A DNA stretch of 64,000 nt, taken from Planctomycetales bacterium. Lineage in GTDB: Bacteria > Planctomycetota > Planctomycetia > Isosphaerales > Isosphaeraceae. The stretch's first letter is position 1. Each line of letters starts with the position of its first letter. Under the pieces are notes generated by a model, which saw only the letters and a list, made by a program, of their open reading frames with translations, searched no databases and was not told the origin of the DNA. This document shows positions 35,527 to 44,789 of this stretch, piece after piece. The stretch lies in contig DAIDKV010000110.1 in NCBI GenBank assembly GCA_027449865.1, positions 20,920 through 84,919 on the forward strand, given 5' to 3'. A program made the position numbers and the translations under genes.

Positions 35527-38289
35527 ATGTTGCGTCGAGTCGCGGGCTGGCGGTGCCTGATCCTCGTGGCCATCGGTGGTGCGACGATCGGGACGGGTGT
35601 TCCGGCCGACGCGGGTGAGGATACCCGGACGATCAACCGGTTCCTCGATGAATTAAAAGCCCACGGCCTCTACGAGCAGGCGTCCTACTACATCGGCCAA
35701 CTCCGACAGGATGCCACGCTGCCGGCCGACCAAAAGGCCGGCCTCGATTACGAGGAAGGGCGCATCCTGATCGACGAGGCCAGTCGAGCCGACCTGGTCC
35801 GCCGGGATGAGTTGCTCCGCGAGGCCAAGGAGAAGCTCGATGGGTTTGTGAAGTCCCATCCGCAGGCTCCCGAGGCACGCGAGGCCCTCGTGCAGATTGG
35901 CAAGCTCCTCTTCGAACGGGGATACATGGCCGTCCTGCTCGGCGAGGAAGCCCAGGACAAGGCCAAGAAGGAATCCCGGCTCGCCGAGGCCCGATCCGCC
36001 TACAGCGAAGCCAGGGACGTCTACGGCAAGGCTGTTCAGTCGCTGGCCCCGGTGCTGGCGAAGTTCCCGGTCTCGATGCCCGAGAACGACCCGAGGCGTC
36101 CGCAGCGTGACATGGTCGAAGCCTCGTACCTCAACGCGATGCTCCAGCAGGGCGTCTGCGATCACGAACTGGCGCAGACCTTCCCCGAGGGATCAGCCGA
36201 GCGCATCCGCCTGCTCGACGGGGCTCTCAAGCAGTTCGACACGATGAACAAGGAGCATCGGACCCAGTGGGCCGGGCTCGCCGCCCGGATGTGGCAGGCG
36301 AAATGTTATGAGGAGAAGGGCGAGCTGGGTCCCGCCATCGGCCTTTACAAGGAACTCCTGGAACACAGCGATCCCCATCTTCGAGACCTCCAGCGTTTCG
36401 TCGGCTACTTCTATGTCGTCGCGCGCTACAAGCGCAAGGAATACCCACTCGCCGCCGACCAGGCCGTCGGCTGGCTCAATACCTTCAATCGGAAAAGCGA
36501 GCGGCTCACCCGCGAGGGTCTCGGCATTCAGTTCGAACTGGCCCGGGCCATCGATGCCCAGATGCCCAACATCTCGCAGAACGATCGGCCGGCCGCCGTT
36601 CGCAAGATCGTCGAGGCACTCGGTCAGGTTGTCCGCTATCCCTCGCCTTTCAAGAAGGAGGCCCTGACGCTCCTGCGAAAGTACAAGCCGAGCGCCGCGA
36701 TCAAGGCCGAGGAAATCGCCAGGCTCAACTATCAGGACGCCATGGAGCACGCGGATGAAGCCATGGGCGAGCACGACTGGCCCCGTGCCATCGCCATGCT
36801 GAAGCACGCCGTGCTCAAGATGAATGGTGGCCACGAGCCCGACAAGATGAACGCGGCTCGATATAACCTGGCCTTCTGTTACTACATGGATAAGCGGTTC
36901 TACGAAGCCTATGTGATCGCCGACCACCTCGCTCACCGCTATCCGCAAGGAGGGCTGGCGCCCAAGGCCACGCTGATCGGGATGCAGGCCCTGGTCGATG
37001 CCTACAACACCTACACTGAGGTCGACCGGCTCAGCGACATCGATCGTGTGATCGAAATGGCGAAATACACGGCAGAGACCTGGCCCGATCGCGAGGAGGG
37101 AGACGACGCCCGACTTAACCTCGGCCAGATCTACCTCGGCCGGGGACAGTACGATCAATCCATCGCCGCCCTGGCAGCGATTCCGCGGAAGTCGACGCGA
37201 TGGCTGGAAGGACAGACTCGTCTCGGTGGCGCCCACTGGGCCAAGAGCCGAGTCCTCGAGCGAAAAGGCGACACGAAAAACGCCGCGGTCGAGACGCAGA
37301 AAGCTCGCCAGGTCCTCGAATCGGCCCTCAAGGCCCGGCGCGAGGCCAACACCGCTCCCACCGATCCCGGACTGGTCGGAAACGTCGGCGACCTTGCGAT
37401 TGTGTTGACCGAGTCCGGGAACTCGGCCGACGCGCTGAAGCTCGTCGACCCGGTTATCAAGGCCCAGACCACTCGATCGGGACCAGGCTACTCGCGGCTG
37501 ATGGAAGCCCAGCTCATGGCCTTCATCGGCACGAATCAGGTGAACCAGGCCATCGCCACGATGAAGGCGCTGGAGCAAGCCGGCGGCGGCGCCGGGCTCA
37601 CCCAACTCTATTTGAAGCTCGGACGACTCCTCCGCCACGAGCTTGACTCGCTTGAGCAGAAGGGGAACACAGCCGCCTTCACCCAGATGCACCAGTCGTA
37701 TCGAACCTTCCTGACAACCCTCGCCGGCGCGAAGAGCGGACAGACCTACGAGTCGCTCCAGTGGGCCGGCGAGAGCCTGCTCGACCTGGGCGCATCTGCC
37801 GACGCCGAGAAAGTCCTCTCCCGCGTTCTCAAGGACTTCGCTCAGAACCCCGAGTTCCTCCAGCAGCCAGGCGGGCCGATGAACTTGCTCCGTACCCGCC
37901 TCAAGCTCGCCGCTGCTTATCGTGGGCTGGCGGAGTTCGACGCGGCGAATTCGCTGGTCGAGGAAGTCCTCTCGCAATACCCCAAGTACCTCGAGCCCCA
38001 GCTCGAAAAGGGGAAGCTGCTGGAGGCCGAGGCCGAGGCGAGCCGCGGCGAGTGGTCGGCCTCGCTCGCCTACTGGAAGCAACTGGCCCGAAAGCTCCAG
38101 GGCGCCCGCCCGACCCGGCTCGAATACTACGACGCCTGGTATCACATTTCCTACGCTTACATGCAGATGAAGCAGCCGCTCAACGCCAAGCGAGCACTCC
38201 AGGGAATCATGCGGCTCTCGCCGAGTGTCGGCAGCCCCGAGATGAAGGCAAAGTACCAGGCCCTGCTGAACCGACTCTCCAAATCGTGA
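35527..38289 (+). CDS. Large exported TPR-repeat protein
   Basis: A 920-residue protein with an AGGAG-preceded ATG and a signal peptide (CLILVAIGGATIGTGVPADA). The rest is almost entirely helical tetratricopeptide-like repeats, for example LDELKAHGLYEQASYYIGQL, YNLAFCYYMDKRFYEAYVIA, LNLGQIYLGRGQYDQSIAAL and LAAAYRGLAEFDAANSLVEE. No enzymatic domain is seen. Likely periplasmic scaffold or lipoprotein-assembly partner (BamD/YbgF-like tol-pal behaviour is only a guess). A second TPR gene starts 12 bases downstream, so the two form an operon ended by the terminator at 39402. Confidence 0.88.
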   Translation: MLRRVAGWRCLILVAIGGATIGTGVPADAGEDTRTINRFLDELKAHGLYEQASYYIGQLRQDATLPADQKAGLDYEEGRILIDEASRADLVRRDELLREAKEKLDGFVKSHPQAPEAREALVQIGKLLFERGYMAVLLGEEAQDKAKKESRLAEARSAYSEARDVYGKAVQSLAPVLAKFPVSMPENDPRRPQRDMVEASYLNAMLQQGVCDHELAQTFPEGSAERIRLLDGALKQFDTMNKEHRTQWAGLAARMWQAKCYEEKGELGPAIGLYKELLEHSDPHLRDLQRFVGYFYVVARYKRKEYPLAADQAVGWLNTFNRKSERLTREGLGIQFELARAIDAQMPNISQNDRPAAVRKIVEALGQVVRYPSPFKKEALTLLRKYKPSAAIKAEEIARLNYQDAMEHADEAMGEHDWPRAIAMLKHAVLKMNGGHEPDKMNAARYNLAFCYYMDKRFYEAYVIADHLAHRYPQGGLAPKATLIGMQALVDAYNTYTEVDRLSDIDRVIEMAKYTAETWPDREEGDDARLNLGQIYLGRGQYDQSIAALAAIPRKSTRWLEGQTRLGGAHWAKSRVLERKGDTKNAAVETQKARQVLESALKARREANTAPTDPGLVGNVGDLAIVLTESGNSADALKLVDPVIKAQTTRSGPGYSRLMEAQLMAFIGTNQVNQAIATMKALEQAGGGAGLTQLYLKLGRLLRHELDSLEQKGNTAAFTQMHQSYRTFLTTLAGAKSGQTYESLQWAGESLLDLGASADAEKVLSRVLKDFAQNPEFLQQPGGPMNLLRTRLKLAAAYRGLAEFDAANSLVEEVLSQYPKYLEPQLEKGKLLEAEAEASRGEWSASLAYWKQLARKLQGARPTRLEYYDAWYHISYAYMQMKQPLNAKRALQGIMRLSPSVGSPEMKAKYQALLNRLSKS

Positions 38290-38301
38290 GGAACTCCTCG
38301 G

Positions 38302-39384
38302 ATGTCGAAGACCAGCGCGCGACGCGGAATGTGCCGTCTCTTCCTCGCCGCGATCGTTGCCGTGGCGGTTATCTCGCCTTCGTCGGGGCTCCGTGCCGAC
38401 GACATCGCCCTCGTCCCAGGCGCGAAGATCAAGCAGGCGATTGGTGGTCGGGTCCGGGGCACAATCAAGTCTGAGACGCCGACCGAGGTTGTCGTCACTC
38501 TCGGCGCCAATACCGTGACGGTCCCCACGGACCAGATCACTTCGATCCGTTACGACTTGCAGTCGGCCAGTTACCAGCTCGGCGAGAGTCGGGAGTCAGC
38601 CGGCCAACTTGCCGAGGCGGCCGACCTTTACAAAAAGGCCGCCGCGGATACCTCCGGCCGCCCGTTCCCGCACCAGGCGGCGCTCTTCCGCGAGGCGAAG
38701 GTTCTCGCGGAACTGGCGATGCTTGATCCCGGACAGGCCAACGCGGCGAATGACAAACTGAACCAGTTCATCCGGACCTATCCCGGGGGCCGTCATATCG
38801 CCGCGGCTCGCGAGGCGCTGGCCCGGCTCCAGATCCAGTCCAACGACTTTACAGGCGCCGAGGCGACCATAGCCACGCTCGCGCGGATGCCGAAGGGGGG
38901 CGAGCGCTCGGCCGTCATCCGCGGTCGCCTCCTCGAAAAGCAGGGGAAACACGACGAGGCGATCGCCGAGATGGACCGGATCATCGCCGCCTCGCCGAAG
39001 GGCTCCGATCGCCAGCGCGCCGCACGCCTCGCCAAGGCCGAGAGCCTTGCCGCGGTGAAGCGATTTTCGGAGGCCGAGACGCTGCTCCGCGAGGTCATCC
39101 GCGAGAACCCAGCCGAGGACGCCGAGTCGCAGGCCCCGGCCTATAACACGCTCGGCGACTGCCTCCGCGCCGCCAACCGGCCCAAGGATGCCCTGATCGC
39201 CTACCTGCACACCGACCTTCTCTACAGCAAGGACCGCGAGGAACATCCCCGCGCCCTGGCCGCCATCTCGACGATCTTCCGACAACTCAAGCAGGACGGC
39301 CGGGCCGACGAGTTCGCCCAGCGGCTCAAGCAGGAGTATCCTAACAGCGCCTGGACCAGTCAGCGAACAGCCGAATCTCGTTGA
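38302..39384 (+). CDS. Exported TPR protein with N-terminal small beta domain
   Basis: A 360-residue protein with a signal peptide (LFLAAIVAVAVISPSSGLRA). Residues ~45-85 (GGRVRGTIKSETPTEVVVTL, then VPTDQITSIRYD) form an Sm/Hfq-like small beta segment common at the start of planctomycete envelope TPR proteins. TPR-like repeats follow to ~345 (LLEKQGKHDEAIAEMDRIIA, LGDCLRAANRPKDALIAYLH). It starts 12 bases after the previous TPR gene and is followed by a strong terminator. Confidence 0.88.
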   Translation: MSKTSARRGMCRLFLAAIVAVAVISPSSGLRADDIALVPGAKIKQAIGGRVRGTIKSETPTEVVVTLGANTVTVPTDQITSIRYDLQSASYQLGESRESAGQLAEAADLYKKAAADTSGRPFPHQAALFREAKVLAELAMLDPGQANAANDKLNQFIRTYPGGRHIAAAREALARLQIQSNDFTGAEATIATLARMPKGGERSAVIRGRLLEKQGKHDEAIAEMDRIIAASPKGSDRQRAARLAKAESLAAVKRFSEAETLLREVIRENPAEDAESQAPAYNTLGDCLRAANRPKDALIAYLHTDLLYSKDREEHPRALAAISTIFRQLKQDGRADEFAQRLKQEYPNSAWTSQRTAESR

Positions 39385-39401
39385 TCAGATGGAATCTCAA
39401 A

Positions 39402-39460
39402 GAGAAACCGCCGAGGAATCAGAGCCTTCAAGGCTCGTTCCTCGGCGGTTTCTCCTTTCA
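39402..39460. terminator. Bidirectional terminator between TPR operon and cytochrome c peroxidase
   Basis: A perfect 17-bp stem (39402-39418 with 39438-39454) encloses a nested GAGCC/GGCTC hairpin. T-rich DNA flanks it on both strands (TTTCTCCTTTC on the plus strand, TTTCTCTTTG on the minus). It lies 17 bases after the TPR stop and 24 bases after the convergent peroxidase stop. Confidence 0.92.
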
Positions 39461-39483
39461 ACAATCACGCTTTTAGTCGGCGA

Positions 39484-40968
39484 TTAGCGAAGACCCATCG
39501 GGTGAAATACCGAGGCGACCTTCTTGCTGGGCGGGGTCAGCGCCGCCTTCGGATCGACCGTCTTGCCGTCCGGTCCGGGCGGGAGGGTCGGGAGCAGCTC
39601 GTCGAGCTTCTTCGTCTGGCCGGTGAGGGCCTTCATGAAGGCGACGACGTCGGCCTTCTCCTGCTTGGTCAGGTTGAGCTTCTTCATGTCCACGTCGAGA
39701 TAGGGGTTGGGCGTGCCCCCCTTGTCGTAGTGCTCGACGACCTCTTCGAGTGTGGCGAGGCTGCCGTCGTGCATGTATGGGCCGGTGTTCTCGATGTCGC
39801 GGACCGTCGGAGTCTTGAAGGCTCCGATGCTGCCGTCGTACCGGGCGCCGTAGGGCTCCACGGCCCACCGGCCGAGATCCTTGAAATGCCCCGCCTCGCC
39901 TTCCTTCTTCCCCGGCTCCCAGCCGATGCCAAGGTTGTGGAATTGCTCGTCGGTGAAATTGAAGCCAGTGTGGCAAAGAGTGCACTTCGCCTTCTGGCGA
40001 GCAACTCCGGGACGGAACTCGTCGTCGAGAGTCAGTGAGAGGCCGAAAAGGACCATGCCCCGCTTCTCGCTCTCGTTCAGGGCGTTCAGGTCGCCGCCGT
40101 TATATTTGTCATACTTCGAGTCGCCCGAGATCGCCGCGACCCGCTCGAAGGTAGCAATGGCCTTCGCCATCGCGTCGAGGGTCACGTCGGTGCCGAAAAC
40201 CTTGCGGAACTGGTCGCGATAGCCGGGGATCTTTCTCAGCCGCTCGATGATCTGCTTGTACGACTGCTTGCCCATCTCGATCGGGTTCTGAACCGGCCCC
40301 TGCGCCTGGCCTTCCAGCGAAGGCGCTCGACCGTCCCAGAACATGCTCTTGCCGTAGACGGTGTTTATAACCGTCGGGGCGCTCCGGCTCCCGGTCTGGC
40401 CATCGATCCCGATTGACGACGGCATCTGGTCGGTCCAGCCGTGCGCCGGGTTATGGCAGGTGGCGCAGCTCACGGTTCCGTCGAGCGAGACCCGCGGGTC
40501 GAAGTAGAGCTGACGCCCCAACTCGTACTTCCCTTTCGTGATCGGGTTCGCGACCGGCACATTGACCTTCGTCGCGATCGGCTGGAAGCCGGCCGGGACG
40601 GTCACGCTCATCGGCTCGTCGTGGATCAGTTCAGACCTGGTGGGCATCCAGAGGTAATCAAACGGGGTCGGGCCCTCCTGGGCCTCGCCGCCCTTGATCT
40701 CTTCCTTTACCACATCGGTAAGATTCTTCGTATTGATCCGCTGGCTCGGGGTGGTAATCTCGCCCTGCGACTTCTGCGTCTCGGCCTTCTGGGCCGGTCC
40801 TGAAGGCTGCGTTTGAGGCTTTGCCTGCGCAACCAGGCCGGCTCCCGCCTGCGGGCTGTGCTCGGGGCCGACGCTGGCGGACATTTCCGCCGAATCGCAT
40901 CCTAACGATCCGATCATCGTCGCGGTGCCAAGGGCGAGGGCCGCGGCTGATCGCAAACCACGCATCAT
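39484..40968 (-). CDS. Dihaem cytochrome c peroxidase / MauG-family lipoprotein
   Basis: A 494-residue protein. The ATG at 40968 has GAGGAG 5 bases upstream. A lipobox (GTATMIGSLGC) suggests membrane anchoring, followed by a ~90-residue Gln/Pro-rich linker. Two c-haem sites are present: CATCH with GRQLYFDPRVSLDGTVS before it, and CTLCHTGFNFTDEQFHNLGI. The family motifs RSAPTVINTVYG, FWDGRAPSLEGQ and YMHDGSLATLEEVVEHYD are intact. It should reduce hydrogen peroxide with cytochrome c electrons or do a related oxidation. Its promoter overlaps a Fur-like palindrome. Confidence 0.93.
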   Translation of the reverse strand: MMRGLRSAAALALGTATMIGSLGCDSAEMSASVGPEHSPQAGAGLVAQAKPQTQPSGPAQKAETQKSQGEITTPSQRINTKNLTDVVKEEIKGGEAQEGPTPFDYLWMPTRSELIHDEPMSVTVPAGFQPIATKVNVPVANPITKGKYELGRQLYFDPRVSLDGTVSCATCHNPAHGWTDQMPSSIGIDGQTGSRSAPTVINTVYGKSMFWDGRAPSLEGQAQGPVQNPIEMGKQSYKQIIERLRKIPGYRDQFRKVFGTDVTLDAMAKAIATFERVAAISGDSKYDKYNGGDLNALNESEKRGMVLFGLSLTLDDEFRPGVARQKAKCTLCHTGFNFTDEQFHNLGIGWEPGKKEGEAGHFKDLGRWAVEPYGARYDGSIGAFKTPTVRDIENTGPYMHDGSLATLEEVVEHYDKGGTPNPYLDVDMKKLNLTKQEKADVVAFMKALTGQTKKLDELLPTLPPGPDGKTVDPKAALTPPSKKVASVFHPMGLR

Positions 40969-41060
40969 TCGTCTCCTCTCAGCGGCCCGGAGGTTCCTCC
41001 CGGCCGGCCTCGTCGATACACTCAATGCGGTCGGCACACCGGCCGCGTCTCGGGGCCCGA

Positions 41061-41079
41061 ATCGATAATCATTATCGAT
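41061..41079. promoter_or_regulatory. Fur-like operator palindrome
   Basis: A perfect 9-1-9 palindrome, ATCGATAATCATTATCGAT, centred on 41070. Its core GATAAT-N-ATTATC equals the heart of the Fur box (7-1-7 model TGATAATnATTATCA, 13 of 15 positions). It covers the -10 of the cytochrome c peroxidase promoter, ideal for repression. It lies in the divergent region shared with the thioesterase gene at 41162. Confidence 0.7.
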
Positions 41080-41099
41080 AGGCGGTCTGGTAGGGTCAA
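41071..41099 (-). promoter_or_regulatory. Promoter of the cytochrome c peroxidase gene
   Basis: On the minus strand: TTGACC (-35, 41094-41099), 17-base spacer, GATAAT (-10, 41071-41076). Both hexamers match 5 of 6. The leader would be about 95 bases, with a strong GAGGAG ribosome site. Confidence 0.75.
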
Positions 41100-41161
41100 G
41101 GACAGGCGCGTTGAGGCCGCGATGGGGGTTATCGTCGATGAAGTCGAGGCCGAGGATCGGG

Positions 41162-41539
41162 ATGTCGGGCGAGCAGACGATCGAGGTCGGGCCGTCGAAT
41201 CGGATCAGCTTCGCCGACGCGCGGATGCCCGCGATCCTGGCGACTCCCTGGCTGATCGCCTACCTGGAATATACCGCCCGCGATACGATTGCTGAGTGTC
41301 TGGACGACCATGAACGAAGCGTCGGAACATCGGTCGATGTCGAGCATCTCGCTCCCGCGCCCGAGGGCTCCAAGGTCACGTGTCGCGCCCGGGTGATCCA
41401 TGTGGACGGCGCGGTTGTGACCTTCGCCGTCGAGGCTCACGACGACATCGAGCCGGTCGCGCGGGGAATTCATCGCCGTCGGGTGATCGACGTCGACCGC
41501 TTCGCCCGACGCGTGGCCCGGAAGCGGGCCGGTTCGTGA
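41162..41539 (+). CDS. Fluoroacetyl-CoA-thioesterase-like hot-dog protein
   Basis: A 125-residue single-domain protein, starting at the ATG at 41162 with GAGG 6 bases upstream (alternative ATG 41138). It matches the FlK thioesterase pattern: ATPWLIAYLEYTARDTI, VGTSVDVEHLAPAPEGSKVT, and GIHRRRVIDVDRF. The conserved Thr, Glu and His of the FlK catalytic set have counterparts at TPW, LEY and EHL. It probably hydrolyses an acyl-CoA; true substrate unknown. It diverges from the peroxidase gene across the Fur-like site. Confidence 0.8.
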   Translation: MSGEQTIEVGPSNRISFADARMPAILATPWLIAYLEYTARDTIAECLDDHERSVGTSVDVEHLAPAPEGSKVTCRARVIHVDGAVVTFAVEAHDDIEPVARGIHRRRVIDVDRFARRVARKRAGS

Positions 41540-41602
41540 TCCCTGCTGTTGAGCGTCGCAAAAGCCCAGTTCAACGATCCCACTCCACGGATTCTATTTG
41601 CC

Positions 41603-43120
41603 ATGTCGAGGAAAGTAGCGATCTTCTGGCCCGGGGACTACCGGACCCGGCCGAATGAATGGGCCCGCGAACAGTCGCGCGAAACCACCGATCAGCTCAT
41701 CGGAGCGCTGAAGAAGCTGGGACGTACACCCTACGTGGTCGAGGGCTATCTGACGCGCCCGGACGAGTCGATCGCGAAGCTTGGCCCGATCGACGACCCC
41801 ATGATCGGTGTCTTTGTCCACTGGACCTACGCCCCTCACACCGTCGATGGTGTTGTCGGCAAGGATAACCCTCTCCTGCTCGCCTCGAATTTTTCAGGGA
41901 CCTGGCCGGGACTGGTCGCTCTGCTCAACACGGGGGCCTCGCTGGAGAGCGTCGGCCGGGAGGCCTCGCGTGTCTGGACCGACGCCCAGAACTGGACGGC
42001 CGATGCCTCGTTCATGGAACGACTCGACGAATGGTGCTCCACCGGCCGCATCCATTATGAGGATTCCGCGATCCGGGGCACGGGGGTCGTCAGCCAGGAG
42101 GCGGCCCACCTGGCCTCGAACGTTTTCGAGGATATCCGCCGCCGCCGCATCCTCGCGCTGATGCTCGGGGATACGTCGATGGGCATGATCAACGGCTACT
42201 TCGGCCCGAGGCTGCTCTACCCGATCGGATTCGCCGAGCACAAGGTCGATCAGGCCTGGCTGATCGATCGGATGCGGTCAGTCTCCGAGGCCCGCGTCGA
42301 CGATGCCTTCCGCTTTGTCCAGGATCGCGGCGTTTCCTTCCACTGGCGCGAGGCCGATGCCGAGGACTTTACCTCGGACTCCTCACGCGAGCAGGTGCGT
42401 GAATACCTGGCTGTTCTCGATCTCATGGCCGAGTTCCGGGCCGACTGCCTCGGTTGGCAGTACCAGCTCGGGCTGCTGAACCTGCTTCCGCCCAGCGACT
42501 TCGCCGAGGGCCTCCTGAATTCGCATGCCCGGCCCGAAGGGAACGGCGAGGTTGTCATCACCAGCACCGAGGCTGACCAGGGGAACCTGATCCCGATGGA
42601 GCTGATGAAGCGGGTGCTGCAAGCCAGGGGCCTGCCCGCCGCGGTGATGTTCCACGACGTTCGATGGGGTGCCCGCCACAACGGACGCTTCCTCTGGGTC
42701 CTGCTCAACTCGGGAAGCTGCGGCGCGTACGCTTTCAATCACGACGTGGCCTCGCTGGCCGGCGTCCACAGCTACCGCCAGCCCGCCGGCTACTTCCCAG
42801 TGCCAGGCGGGACCTTCGCCGGCGAGAGCCTTCCAGGTGCCATCACCTGGGCCCGGTCGTGGCTGGATCGCTCCGGCCGGCTCGTGATGGATCTCGGACG
42901 CGGCGAGTCGGTTACCCTGCCAGAGGACGTCCGCGAGTCCTGGTGGCGCGGGACGACCCGACAATGGCCCTTCATGGCCGCCGACCTCGGTTGCCCCATG
43001 GAGACCATCATGGCCCATTACATGAGTAACCATGTTGCCGTCGCCTATGGCGACATTCTCGGAGAGATGACGGCACTCTCTCAATCCCTGGGCTTCCGGG
43101 TCCGGATCTTCAACACCTGA
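41603..43120 (+). CDS. L-fucose/L-arabinose isomerase-like protein
   Basis: A 505-residue soluble protein. The ATG at 41603 (MSRKVAIFWPGDYR) is preferred; a TTG at 41549 is the alternative, and neither has a strong ribosome site. An N-terminal Rossmann-like half (EQSRETTDQLIGALKKLGRT, PMIGVFVHWTYAPHTVDG, LLLASNFSGTWPGLVALLNT) and C-terminal features (ADCLGWQYQLGLLNLLPPSD, TSTEADQGN, MEIMAHYMSNHVAVAYG-like end) resemble the FucI/AraA fold as annotated in planctomycetes. Metal ligands were not assigned. The call is from remembered similarity. Confidence 0.6.
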   Translation: MSRKVAIFWPGDYRTRPNEWAREQSRETTDQLIGALKKLGRTPYVVEGYLTRPDESIAKLGPIDDPMIGVFVHWTYAPHTVDGVVGKDNPLLLASNFSGTWPGLVALLNTGASLESVGREASRVWTDAQNWTADASFMERLDEWCSTGRIHYEDSAIRGTGVVSQEAAHLASNVFEDIRRRRILALMLGDTSMGMINGYFGPRLLYPIGFAEHKVDQAWLIDRMRSVSEARVDDAFRFVQDRGVSFHWREADAEDFTSDSSREQVREYLAVLDLMAEFRADCLGWQYQLGLLNLLPPSDFAEGLLNSHARPEGNGEVVITSTEADQGNLIPMELMKRVLQARGLPAAVMFHDVRWGARHNGRFLWVLLNSGSCGAYAFNHDVASLAGVHSYRQPAGYFPVPGGTFAGESLPGAITWARSWLDRSGRLVMDLGRGESVTLPEDVRESWWRGTTRQWPFMAADLGCPMETIMAHYMSNHVAVAYGDILGEMTALSQSLGFRVRIFNT

Positions 43121-43232
43121 GCATCCGGAATGGGATGGGCCATCCGCTTCCGTGATCCCGCGCCGAGTGTTAGACTTAATTGATCCACTGAACGAATTCC
43201 TTCCGAGTCCGGCCCGAGAGAGTCCAACGGTG

Positions 43233-44789
43233 ATGGAAGCCGTGGTGATCGTCCCTGGCGCCGGCCCGATCTCGGGTTGGCGCCCGACCTGGGCAACTCG
43301 TCCGATTGTGGTCGCGATCCTCGCGGCCCTGGCGTTCGTTGACGGTCTTGGGGGGCGTCCGGCCTGCGCTCAGGGAAATCCCTCACCGAAGGCTGGCCGG
43401 GGTCCCTCTCGGATCGTCACGACTCGTGACTACAACCGGCCGACAAAGCCGATCGAGCCGGGCACACGCCCCGAACCAACCCAGATTTCCCCCACACCCG
43501 CCACACCGACCCCGAAGTCGTCGGAAGCCCCTCGCTACCAGATCCGTGATGAGGCGGGCGAATTCGTGGTGGCGCGCCTTCACGGCGAGGGAAACGGCCA
43601 GACGCTTTTAGTCCAACCCGACGGGCAGCTTGGTATCCCAAGTGTCCTCGTTCCGACGAACGAGCCTTTCGCCCCGATCCAGGCTGTCGAGCTAAAGCAT
43701 CGCCTGGAGAACGGTCCCTACGGGGACTTCCAATCGCTGACAACCCCGCATTACCTGATCTTCTACAAATCGAGGCCGGCCTTTGCCCAGGATAGCGCGA
43801 GGCTTCTGGAAGAACTGTACCGCGGCCTGCTCGACTTCTGCCGACGACACGAACTGCCGGCTCACGAGTCGGAGTTTCCGCTCGTCGCCGTGATCTTCTC
43901 CACCGAGCGCGACTTTCGGGCGCACAAGCAGGTGGACCCCGAGGTCCAGGCGTATTACGAGATCTTTACCAATCGGATCTTCTTTTACGACCAATCGGAA
44001 CGAGATAAGAACGAGCCAGGGTTGGTGACGCTTCGCAAGCCTCAAACCGTGGCGCACGAGGGGACACACCAGATCCTGGCGAACATCGGCATCCAACCCC
44101 GACGAGCGGAGTGGCCGCTCTGGCTGATCGAGGGTTTCGCCGAGTATTGTGCCACGCCGACTCGAACCAAAAAGGGCCTCGTCTTCGACCGCCTCGGAGC
44201 GATCAACGCCCTTCACATGGCAACACTTCGCGAACTGGACGATCCGATCTCGATTGGACGGCCCGAGGGTGAGAAAAACGCCGAGGCGGCCCCGCATCCG
44301 ACTCGTCTGATGGATTCGCGGGCACTTGTCCTCAGGGAGAAGCTCACGCCGACGGACTACGCCCAATCGTGGGCCTTGACCCTCTACCTTACACAAAAAC
44401 ATCCGAAAGAATTCACGCGATATCTGCTTGCAATGGGGCGGATGTCGCCGCTGGAGTCCCGGACTCCCGAAGATCACCTGAAGGAGTTCCGCGAGTATTT
44501 CGGCCAGGACCTCGACCGGCTGGACCGAGAGGCCGAGGATTACATTCACAAGCTGATGCGGCGGGGGAATTTTCCGGCGATTCCGTATTACGCGGTGATC
44601 GTCGAGCAATCGCTCGGCGGAGGAATGATCCGTCGGACGGCCTGGATTAGCCAGTCTCCCCAGATGATCCAGCGATGGGTTGAGAAGACGGTCTCGTCCG
44701 GCAGCGGAGTTTTCAACTGGGAAGCCGTCAAGTTCCCGACCCGCGCCCGGGCCGAGCTCTACGCGGAGAACTGGATCCGAGGCTACTGA
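43233..44789 (+). CDS. DUF1570 putative zinc metallopeptidase, exported
   Basis: A 518-residue protein; start taken at ATG 43233 (GTG at 43230 is immediately upstream) after GAGAGAG. A signal peptide (RPIVVAILAALAFVDGLGG) is followed by a ~60-residue Pro/Thr-rich linker. The core has LTTPHYLIFYKS and VAHEGTHQILANIG, an HExxH-like HEGTH motif, then WPLWLIEGFAEYC with a likely third ligand Glu. This is the gluzincin-like arrangement of DUF1570. Substrate is unknown. The last 7 bases overlap the convergent DUF1464 gene. Confidence 0.85.
   Translation: MEAVVIVPGAGPISGWRPTWATRPIVVAILAALAFVDGLGGRPACAQGNPSPKAGRGPSRIVTTRDYNRPTKPIEPGTRPEPTQISPTPATPTPKSSEAPRYQIRDEAGEFVVARLHGEGNGQTLLVQPDGQLGIPSVLVPTNEPFAPIQAVELKHRLENGPYGDFQSLTTPHYLIFYKSRPAFAQDSARLLEELYRGLLDFCRRHELPAHESEFPLVAVIFSTERDFRAHKQVDPEVQAYYEIFTNRIFFYDQSERDKNEPGLVTLRKPQTVAHEGTHQILANIGIQPRRAEWPLWLIEGFAEYCATPTRTKKGLVFDRLGAINALHMATLRELDDPISIGRPEGEKNAEAAPHPTRLMDSRALVLREKLTPTDYAQSWALTLYLTQKHPKEFTRYLLAMGRMSPLESRTPEDHLKEFREYFGQDLDRLDREAEDYIHKLMRRGNFPAIPYYAVIVEQSLGGGMIRRTAWISQSPQMIQRWVEKTVSSGSGVFNWEAVKFPTRARAELYAENWIRGY

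Noticed and set aside
36193..38145. Antisense frame opposite the large TPR gene
   Set aside because: Leu/Gly-rich mirror of helical TPR codons with no independent start.
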